Shown: positions 44,401 to 51,764 of the stretch, piece after piece
How positions within the stretch are numbered: position 1 is the stretch's first letter
Layout: each line of letters begins with the position of its first letter
Source of the DNA: Polaromonas sp. SP1
Lineage (GTDB): Bacteria > Pseudomonadota > Gammaproteobacteria > Burkholderiales > Burkholderiaceae_C
DNA length: 64,000 nucleotides
Reading direction: 5' to 3'
Assembly: GCF_003711205.1 (NCBI RefSeq)
Contig: NZ_CP031013.1
Span: 1,550,001 to 1,614,000 of the forward strand
Notes under the pieces: generated by a model
What the model saw: the letters and a program-made list of their open reading frames with translations, nothing else
The model's database searches: none
Told to the model about the DNA's origin: nothing
Translations under genes and position numbers: made by a program

Positions 44401-47130
44401 GTGGCCAAATCATCTAGAAAGTTGAGTCAGTTCTGGCGGGCCGACTGGTTTGTTGGCGTTCTCGTCGTTCTGGCCGTCCTTTTCCTGCACGGCTTGACGG
44501 ACTTTTTCGGCACCCTGGAGCGCCGTTACTACGACTTCGCCAGTACAAGCACCTCACGCCAGCCTTCGGATCGCATCGCCATCATCGCGATCGACGACCA
44601 AAGTATTGCCAATATTGGGCGCTGGCCCTGGCCTCGCGACGTGCATGCGCAGCTGATTGACCAGCTGTCGGCTGCCAAAGCCAAAACGATTGCGCATACC
44701 GCCTTTTTCTTTGAGCCTCAGACAGACCGCGGGCTGGTGTTTATCCGCAAAATCAAAGAGGCGCTCGGTCCGGTTGCGGATCCGGCGGCGCCCCCCCAGG
44801 GCGGCTTACCCGAGCAGCTTGGCAAAGTGATTGCCGAGGCCGAAGTTGCCCTGGATACCGATGCCAAGCTCGCAGCCAGCATGACCAAAGCGGGCAATGT
44901 TCTGGTACCTTCGGTTTTTTCGCTCGGTGTGCCGCAGGGCCGGCCAGACAACCCGCTGCCGGCGTATGCCTTGAAAAGTGCCGTGGACGAACCCAACGGC
45001 TTCTCCCTCCCGGCAATACGTGGACAGCAGCCCATCGAACTGATTGGCGCAGCGGCGGCGGGCATCGCCCACCTCAACCAGTTGCCCGATGTGGATGGCG
45101 CGGTGCGTCAAGAACCCCTGCTGATCAACTATTACGGCAAGGCCGTGCCTTCCATGAGCTTGCTGGCTGCGGCCAGGAGCCTGAATCTCGGGCCCGCGGA
45201 CATCAAGCTCAACGTCGGCGAATCTGTACAGATCGGCAAGCTGATGGTCAAAACCGACGAGTCGGCCCTGATGCTTCCGCAGTTCTACAAGGGCAAGGAC
45301 GGCCGCCCTGCCTTTGCAGTGGATTCGTTTTACGACGTGATTTCCGGCAAGATTCCGGCCAGTAAATACGCCGACAAGATTGTGATCATCGGCGCCACCG
45401 CCGCGGGCGTTGGCACCCAGTTCCCGACGCCTGCGGGCCCGGGGCTTTCGCCCGCAGAGACCATTGCGCACATCACGTCCAGCATCCTGAGCGAGCATTT
45501 CATCGTGCAGCCGGGATGGGGTGTTTGGGCCACGCTAGGCGTGTTGTTGCTGGTGGCCGGTTATTTAATTGCCGGATTGCCCAGGCTTTCGGCGGGTAAG
45601 GCTGCCATCGTCACGCTGGTGCTGTTTGTGCTGCTGCTGGTGATTGAGTTCGGTCTGCTGTCGGCCTCCGCAACCTGGCTCAAGTTTGTCTTTCCTGCGG
45701 CACTTTTGGTGATCGGGCACCTGGCATTGACCACCAAGCGTTTCCTGATGACCGAAGCGGGCAAGCTCAAGTCGGACGAGGAGTCAGCCGAAACCAACCG
45801 CATGATGGGCTTGGCGCTGCAAGGCCAGGGCCAACTTGACATGGCTTTCGACCGTTTCCGGCGCGTACCTTTCACCGATGCCCTGATGGACAACATGAAC
45901 AACCTTGCGCTCGATTTCGAGCGCAAGCGCCAGTTCAACAAAGCCCAGGCCGTGTACGAATACATGGCCACCTACAACAAAAACCACAAGGACTTGCAGT
46001 CCAAGCTCAACCGCGCGAAGAACCTCTCTGAAACCGTCATTCTGGGCGGCGGCGGGTCCCACCCCGGCGGCACCATGCTGCTTGACGGAGGCGCTGTCGA
46101 GAAGCCGATGCTGGGCCGCTACCAGGTTGAAAAAGAGCTTGGCAAGGGTGCCATGGGCGTGGTTTACCTTGGCAAGGATCCCAAGATTGGCCGCGTTGTG
46201 GCCATCAAGACCATGGCCCTGAGCCAGGAGTTCGAAGGCGAGGAGCTCGACGACGCGCGTGAACGCTTCTTCCGTGAGGCTGAAACGGCCGGCCGGTTGC
46301 AGCACCAGAACATCGTGACCATCTTCGACGCGGGTGAAGAGCACGACCTGGCGTACATCGCCATGGAATTCCTCAAGGGCAAGGACCTGGCCGACGTCAC
46401 CAAAGACGGCAGCCTGCTGCCCGTACCCAAGGTGTTGTCCATCGTTGCCCGGGTGGCGGAAGCCCTGGCCTATGCGCACAAGCAGAACGTGGTGCACCGG
46501 GACATCAAGCCGGCCAACATCATGTATGAGATCGACAGTGATACGGTAAAGGTGACCGATTTCGGCATCGCCCGCATTACGGATTCGAGCAAAACCAAGA
46601 CGGGCCTCGTACTGGGTACACCCAGCTTCATGTCGCCCGAGCAGATTGCCGGTAAAAAAGTCGACGGGCGTTCGGACCTGTACTCGCTGGGCGTCATGTT
46701 GTTCCAGATGCTGGCGGGCGTGTTGCCTTTCCGGGGCGACTCCATGGCCGAATTGATGTACAAAATCGCGAATGAAGAAGCGCCAGATATCCGGATCATC
46801 CGCAAGGAATTGCCTGCACGGCTGGCTGAAGTCGTTGCGCTTTCGCTGGCCAAGCAGCCGGAATCACGCTATCAGGATGGTGACCGGTTTGCCGCCGATT
46901 TGCGTGACGTCATCGCCGGGCTGGGAGCGGGCGCCACGGCATCTTCCTATGCCGCTCCGGTGGTTGCTGCTGCGGCCCGGTTTGATACCACAGTGGTCCA
47001 GGCTGCCGCGGGACAGGCGCCGGAGCCCAGGGCCTATGATGCGACCCAGGTCCTGAAAACAGAGGGAGCGCAGACGTTCGACAAAACCATCGTCTCCAAA
47101 CCCCCTGTTGCCGATACAGACACCCAGTGA
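44401..47130 (+). CDS. CHASE2-domain Ser/Thr protein kinase
   Basis: 909 residues from GTG 44401. One N-terminal helix (about 17-35), a CHASE2 extracytoplasmic sensor (about 45-370, with IAIIAIDDQSIANIGRWPWP), three helices (about 375-450), a linker and a Hanks-type kinase (about 570-840). Kinase motifs are complete: GKGAMGVVY, Lys603 in VAIK, Asp701 in HRDIKPAN, Asp720 of DFG, SFMSPEQ. The linker and tail hold repeated Thr motifs (SETVIL at 543-548; FDTTVV, YDATQV, FDKTIV after 860) that look like phospho-Thr sites. A PP2C phosphatase and an FHA protein follow, so it is a classical kinase/phosphatase/reader set. Confidence 0.9.
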   Translation: MAKSSRKLSQFWRADWFVGVLVVLAVLFLHGLTDFFGTLERRYYDFASTSTSRQPSDRIAIIAIDDQSIANIGRWPWPRDVHAQLIDQLSAAKAKTIAHTAFFFEPQTDRGLVFIRKIKEALGPVADPAAPPQGGLPEQLGKVIAEAEVALDTDAKLAASMTKAGNVLVPSVFSLGVPQGRPDNPLPAYALKSAVDEPNGFSLPAIRGQQPIELIGAAAAGIAHLNQLPDVDGAVRQEPLLINYYGKAVPSMSLLAAARSLNLGPADIKLNVGESVQIGKLMVKTDESALMLPQFYKGKDGRPAFAVDSFYDVISGKIPASKYADKIVIIGATAAGVGTQFPTPAGPGLSPAETIAHITSSILSEHFIVQPGWGVWATLGVLLLVAGYLIAGLPRLSAGKAAIVTLVLFVLLLVIEFGLLSASATWLKFVFPAALLVIGHLALTTKRFLMTEAGKLKSDEESAETNRMMGLALQGQGQLDMAFDRFRRVPFTDALMDNMNNLALDFERKRQFNKAQAVYEYMATYNKNHKDLQSKLNRAKNLSETVILGGGGSHPGGTMLLDGGAVEKPMLGRYQVEKELGKGAMGVVYLGKDPKIGRVVAIKTMALSQEFEGEELDDARERFFREAETAGRLQHQNIVTIFDAGEEHDLAYIAMEFLKGKDLADVTKDGSLLPVPKVLSIVARVAEALAYAHKQNVVHRDIKPANIMYEIDSDTVKVTDFGIARITDSSKTKTGLVLGTPSFMSPEQIAGKKVDGRSDLYSLGVMLFQMLAGVLPFRGDSMAELMYKIANEEAPDIRIIRKELPARLAEVVALSLAKQPESRYQDGDRFAADLRDVIAGLGAGATASSYAAPVVAAAARFDTTVVQAAAGQAPEPRAYDATQVLKTEGAQTFDKTIVSKPPVADTDTQ

Positions 47131-47143
47131 TAACACGAACAAG

Positions 47144-47929
47144 ATGATCTACGAGATTTGTACACACACCGACCCAGGGTTAACGCGGGACAACAATGAG
47201 GATGCAGTTGCCTTCGATCCTGTGACACGGCTTTGCATCCTGGCCGATGGCATGGGCGGCTATAACGCAGGTGAAATTGCAAGCGGTATGGCCGCGGCTT
47301 TTATCAAGTCGGAAATGGGGCGCTGGCTTTCCCAGGCCGGCAGGCATGCCAATGCCAAGGAAGTGCGCCGCGCCCTGGAAATCTGCGTGGAAAACGCCAA
47401 CCACTCGATTTTTAATGCCGCCAATTCAAACCCTCAGTACACAGGCATGGGAACCACCCTGGTAGTGGGCGTTTTTCAGGATGGGCGCCTGATGCTGGGA
47501 CACATTGGCGATTCACGGTGCTATCGTTTGCGCGGCCAGGAGTTCCAGCAAATTACCAAAGACCACTCTTTGCTCCAGGAGCAGATTGACGCCGGATTGA
47601 TCACTCCTGAGCAGGCCTTGACCTCCTTGAACAAGAACCTGGTGACACGTGCTCTGGGTGTGGAGGATACGGTTCTGGTTGAGGTCAATGAGCACCGGGT
47701 GGAAGCGGGCGATCTTTATCTGATGTGCTCGGACGGGCTCTCGGACATGGTGCCGGACGCTGGCATCGCGGCGATCCTTGCAGGAGCAGGGACGCTCGAG
47801 CAGAAATCCAGGCAATTGATTGCGGCGGCCAACGAGGGCGGCGGACGCGATAATATTTCCGTATTGCTGTCCCACGCCAAAGAAGACTCGGCCAAGCGCG
47901 GCCTTTTGTCCAGAATGCTGGGAAAATAG
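47144..47929 (+). CDS. PP2C-family protein phosphatase
   Basis: 261 residues from ATG 47144, 13 bases after the kinase; an upstream frame start at 47108 overlaps the kinase end. PPM motifs in order: TRDNNEDA near residue 15, LADGMGGYNAGE near 34, GHIGDSRCYRL near 115, CSDGLSDMV near 195 and GGRDNISVLL near 235, giving all metal Asp residues. Soluble and cytosolic. Removes phosphate from Ser/Thr, the natural counterpart of the upstream kinase and possibly of its phosphorylated targets. Confidence 0.93.
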   Translation: MIYEICTHTDPGLTRDNNEDAVAFDPVTRLCILADGMGGYNAGEIASGMAAAFIKSEMGRWLSQAGRHANAKEVRRALEICVENANHSIFNAANSNPQYTGMGTTLVVGVFQDGRLMLGHIGDSRCYRLRGQEFQQITKDHSLLQEQIDAGLITPEQALTSLNKNLVTRALGVEDTVLVEVNEHRVEAGDLYLMCSDGLSDMVPDAGIAAILAGAGTLEQKSRQLIAAANEGGGRDNISVLLSHAKEDSAKRGLLSRMLGK

Positions 47930-47967
47930 CGCGGTGACTGAAACATTAAAACAGACAGGAGTCGGCC

Positions 47968-48624
47968 ATGCCGAAGATGATCGTCTCTATTGACGGCGTT
48001 GTGATCAAGGAAGTCCAGTTAACGAAGGACAGGACGTCCCTGGGCCGCAGGCCTTACAACGATATCGTCATTGACAACCTTGCTGTCAGCGGGGAGCACG
48101 CTGTCCTGCAAATGTCTGGCAATGAGGTCTATCTTGAGGATCTCAACAGTACAAACGGGACATACGTCAACGGCAAGGCCGTCAAGAAGCTCCTGCTGCA
48201 AAACAGCGACACCGTTGAAATTGGCAAGTACAAAATCAAGTACGTCAATGAAGCTGCCGTCGCGGGGTTTGAGAAAACCATGGTGATCAAGGCTGGTTCT
48301 GCCGGGCTTGTGGCCCCAGCCCCTGCCGGATCGCCGGCAGCGCCTGCGGAAGCGGGCGCCAATCTCAGCGCGGCTATCAAGGTCATGTCCGGCGCTGCAG
48401 CCGGCCGCGAAGTGGCGCTGGTCAAGGTGGTTACTACCATCGGCAAACCGGGTGTCGCGGTTGCGGCGATCACCAAGCGGCCTCAGGGTTTTGTTGTTGC
48501 TCATGTCGAAGGGGCCGGTAAACCGACCCTGAACGGCGCGCCGATTGGGGCCGAGCCCGTTGTCTTGAAAAATGGCGACATGCTTGAGCTGGCCGGAACG
48601 CAGATGCAGTTCGTCCAACATTGA
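47968..48624 (+). CDS. FHA-domain protein (phospho-threonine reader)
   Basis: 218 residues. Canonical FHA domain at residues about 1-95: SLGRRPYND with the phosphate-binding Arg27, SGEHA, and NSTNGTYVNG. A middle segment holds GFEKTMVIKAG at 100-110, the same kind of Thr motif as in the kinase tail. The C-terminal half (about 135-218) has a second, degenerate FHA-like fold (LNGAPIGAEPVVLKNGDML) without the key Arg-Ser pair. Likely an adaptor that docks on phosphorylated kinase or is itself phosphorylated at Thr104. Confidence 0.88.
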   Translation: MPKMIVSIDGVVIKEVQLTKDRTSLGRRPYNDIVIDNLAVSGEHAVLQMSGNEVYLEDLNSTNGTYVNGKAVKKLLLQNSDTVEIGKYKIKYVNEAAVAGFEKTMVIKAGSAGLVAPAPAGSPAAPAEAGANLSAAIKVMSGAAAGREVALVKVVTTIGKPGVAVAAITKRPQGFVVAHVEGAGKPTLNGAPIGAEPVVLKNGDMLELAGTQMQFVQH

Positions 48625-48686
48625 CCTGGGTGCCTGACCGGGCCTCGGCATAACGCGGACCGCAAGCACCTTACATCCGAGGTCTC

Positions 48687-50936
48687 ATGAGACTCCTCTC
48701 CCGGCACTGGCCTCGCATAGCCGTCACGCTGATTCCGCTGGTGTTTGCGTTGATGCACGCCAGCGGCATTCTGCGTATCGGCGTCCTGCAAAGGCTGGAC
48801 GACATCATCTACGATGCACGCCTTCGGGCGACCATGCCGCAGACGCTGGATGACCGGATCGTCATTGTTGATATCGACGAAAAAAGTCTGGCTGAGATAG
48901 GGCGCTGGCCTTGGCCGCGCAACCGGCTGGCAGAGCTGGTCGAGGAATTGCAGGACCGCCAGAAGACGGCATTGTTGGGCTTTGACGTGGTGTTTGCGGA
49001 GGCCGACGAAAGCTCGGGCCTGAAGCGGCTCAAGCAACTGGCGCAGGCAGAGTTGAAAGACCAGCCGGGTTTTTCGGAAAAGCTCAACCAGCTGCAGGCC
49101 AGCCTGGATTACGACGCAGTTTTTGCCAAGGCGATCGAGAAGCGCCCGGTCGTGATGGGCTATTACTTCACCAGTGACAGGGATGGGCGCGTCAATGGCG
49201 TTTTACCCGCTCCGGTCATGGGTCGCGATGCCCTTGGAGGCCGCCCCATCAAGTTCACCAGCTGGAATGGATACGGCGCCAACATCGAGTTGCTGGCGAA
49301 AGCCGCTCCCTTGGGCGGGTTTTTCAATTCCATTACTGAAGGCGATGGTGTGGTGCGCTCCATACCGCTACTGGCCGAGTACAAGGGGCAGTACTATGAA
49401 TCACTGGCGCTCGCAATGTTTCGCATGCTTGCCGGCCTGCCCAAGGTCGAGCCTGGCTTCCCCCCCGAAAAATTCCTGACACGCAACTACCAGGGGCTTG
49501 AAAGCATACTTCTCAAACAGGGCAGCAAAACCCTGGCAATCCCTGTGGATGACCGGGTCGCCACTTTGGTGCCTTTTCGGGGTAATGGCGGTGCCACGGG
49601 TGGATCTTTTCGTTACATTTCTGCGGCGGATGTGCTGGCAAAGCGCCTTCAACCAGGTGCCCTTAAAGACAAGATTGTGCTGGTGGGTACCACTGCGCCG
49701 GGTTTGCTCGATTTGCGGGTTACGCCGGTGGGAGAGACATACCCCGGCGTAGAAACGCATGCCAATGTGATCTCGGGCTTTCTGGATGGCAAGGTATTCG
49801 TCAAACCTGACTATGCCGTTGGGTTTGAGATTGTCATTCTGCTTTTTTCAGGTTTAACGCTCGCATTTGCATTGCCACTGCTTTCGGCTTCCCGGGCGGT
49901 TGTTGTCAGCCTTGCGGTGATTGGTGCGATAGCCGGGCTTAATTTCTGGTTGTATTCCGGCTATGGTCTGGTGCTGCCTTTGGCGAGCGCCCTGGTGATG
50001 GGGCTGACGGCATTTGCGCTGAACATGAGTTACGGGTACTTCGTGGAAAGCCGCTCCAAACGTGAGTTGGCCAATCTCTTCGGAACCTATGTACCGCCCG
50101 AACTGGTTGACGAGATGGTGAAAGACCCCGACAGCTACAGCATGAAGGCAACCACCAAAGAGTTGACCGTCATGTTCTGCGATATGCGCGGTTTCACCAA
50201 GATGTCGGAGACGATGGAGCCGACACAGCTGCAGGCACTGCTCAACAGCGTGTTCAGCCGCCTCACCGATCTGATACGTGGAAATCGCGGCACGATCGAC
50301 AAATACATGGGCGACTGCGTCATGGCGTTTTGGGGGGCGCCGGTCGATACCTCCGACCATGCCGCACTGGCCGTAAAGACGGCTCTCGAGATGTCGAACG
50401 CTATTCGCAGAATCAACGAAGAGCACAAGGCCAAGGGTTTACCCGAGATCGGCATAGGGATCGGCCTGAACACCGGCACCATGTGCGTAGGGGACATGGG
50501 ATCGGACATCCGGCGCAGTTATACGGTGATTGGGGATGCCGTGAACCTGGGTTCGCGCCTGGAGGGGCTGTCCAAAAGCTACGGAGTGGATATTGTGGTC
50601 AGCGAGTCCACCCGCAAATTGGCCAATGATTTTGCGTGGCAAGAACTGGACAAAGTCCGCGTGAAGGGCAAAGATCAGGCAGTAGCCATTTTTTGGCCGC
50701 TGGCGCCGGCGGACCGAATCGACAAAGACAATGTCTCCGAGCTGAAAACCTGGGGCGTGGCGCTGAAAGCCTACCGCGCCCAGGACTGGGACCAGTGCGA
50801 CGTGCAATTGCTCAATTTGCAGCGACTAAATGGCAAAAAGTTCCTTTACCGGCTGTATGCGGAACGTGTAGCCTCCATGAGGTTGTTGCCGTTTGATCCG
50901 GAGTGGGATGGTGCAACCAATTTTGAGACCAAATAA
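48687..50936 (+). CDS. CHASE2-domain class III adenylate/guanylate cyclase
   Basis: 749 residues. N-terminal helix, CHASE2 sensor (about 40-380) with IVIVDIDEKSLAEIGRWPWP close to the kinase's sensor, three helices (about 385-455), and a cyclase domain (about 485-670). Metal Asp499 in MFCDMRGF and Asp543 in KYMGDC, base-contact Lys539 and Thr613 (YTVIGDAVN), transition-state Asn620 and Arg624. The Lys/Thr pair points to ATP, hence cAMP, and to the class IIIb type. Membrane-bound. The next gene resembles a cyclic-nucleotide phosphodiesterase. Confidence 0.92.
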   Translation: MRLLSRHWPRIAVTLIPLVFALMHASGILRIGVLQRLDDIIYDARLRATMPQTLDDRIVIVDIDEKSLAEIGRWPWPRNRLAELVEELQDRQKTALLGFDVVFAEADESSGLKRLKQLAQAELKDQPGFSEKLNQLQASLDYDAVFAKAIEKRPVVMGYYFTSDRDGRVNGVLPAPVMGRDALGGRPIKFTSWNGYGANIELLAKAAPLGGFFNSITEGDGVVRSIPLLAEYKGQYYESLALAMFRMLAGLPKVEPGFPPEKFLTRNYQGLESILLKQGSKTLAIPVDDRVATLVPFRGNGGATGGSFRYISAADVLAKRLQPGALKDKIVLVGTTAPGLLDLRVTPVGETYPGVETHANVISGFLDGKVFVKPDYAVGFEIVILLFSGLTLAFALPLLSASRAVVVSLAVIGAIAGLNFWLYSGYGLVLPLASALVMGLTAFALNMSYGYFVESRSKRELANLFGTYVPPELVDEMVKDPDSYSMKATTKELTVMFCDMRGFTKMSETMEPTQLQALLNSVFSRLTDLIRGNRGTIDKYMGDCVMAFWGAPVDTSDHAALAVKTALEMSNAIRRINEEHKAKGLPEIGIGIGLNTGTMCVGDMGSDIRRSYTVIGDAVNLGSRLEGLSKSYGVDIVVSESTRKLANDFAWQELDKVRVKGKDQAVAIFWPLAPADRIDKDNVSELKTWGVALKAYRAQDWDQCDVQLLNLQRLNGKKFLYRLYAERVASMRLLPFDPEWDGATNFETK

Positions 50937-50972
50937 TACAAAGACCCAACTCAAGGCCAACCGGAAAACCTC

Positions 50973-51764
50973 ATGAAAGTACGTGTACTAGGCTGCTCGG
51001 GAGCCATCGCCAAGGACTGCCGGACCACGTCTTTTTTACTGGACCATGACCTGCTGGTTGACGCTGGAACGGGCGTCGGCGATCTCACGCTGGATGAAAT
51101 GGCGGGTGTTGATCATGTGCTGTTGACGCATTCGCATCTGGACCATGTGGCGGCCCTTCCCCTGATGGTGGATGCAATTGCCGCGCGGCGGACTTCCCCG
51201 ATTCAAATACATGCCTTGCAAGGCACGATCGATGCGCTGAAGGCGCACATCTTCAACAATACCATCTGGCCTGACTTTTCGAGAATCCCTACCCCGGCGG
51301 CGCCGTTTATCAGTTTTCATCCACTTGAGGTGGGACAAAAACTGTTACTGGCCGGTAAGCATGTCGAGGTGCTGCCTGCAGTTCATACTGTCCCGGCTGC
51401 GGGCTACGCCGTAGCCACCGGTAAAGGGTGCTGGGTATTCACCGGCGATACCGAACAAAATCCCGCGTTGTGGGCTCGCATCAACCAGATGAATGTTGCC
51501 ATGCTGGTGATTGAAACCGCATTCAGCAACCGTGAGCGCGACCTCGCCAAACGCAGCTTGCACCTTTCGCCCCATGCACTCGCCAATGAACTTGATTGCA
51601 TTGAGCGAGGAAAAAATTACCCCATCTACATCACCCATACCAAGCCTGCCGAAACCGACCTGATCATGGCCGAGATACAGCGGTTTGACCAAACGCGTCC
51701 GTTTGGTCCTAACGTGACGCATGACATTCGATGGCTAAGGGCTGGCCAGGAGTTTGAACTATGA
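50973..51764 (+). CDS. Metallo-beta-lactamase-fold protein, class II cyclic-nucleotide phosphodiesterase-like
   Basis: 263 residues, 36 bases after the cyclase. Metal motifs: THSHLDHV near residue 52, a His in AVHTVPAAG near 137, Asp in FTGDTEQ near 157, and THTKP near 222. The short compact form and ETAFSNRERDLA region near 180 fit the class II PDE/RNase-Z-like group. Breakdown of cAMP made by the neighbour is the simplest reading; other MBL hydrolase activities cannot be excluded. Overlaps the next start by 4 bases (ATGA). Confidence 0.82.
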   Translation: MKVRVLGCSGAIAKDCRTTSFLLDHDLLVDAGTGVGDLTLDEMAGVDHVLLTHSHLDHVAALPLMVDAIAARRTSPIQIHALQGTIDALKAHIFNNTIWPDFSRIPTPAAPFISFHPLEVGQKLLLAGKHVEVLPAVHTVPAAGYAVATGKGCWVFTGDTEQNPALWARINQMNVAMLVIETAFSNRERDLAKRSLHLSPHALANELDCIERGKNYPIYITHTKPAETDLIMAEIQRFDQTRPFGPNVTHDIRWLRAGQEFEL

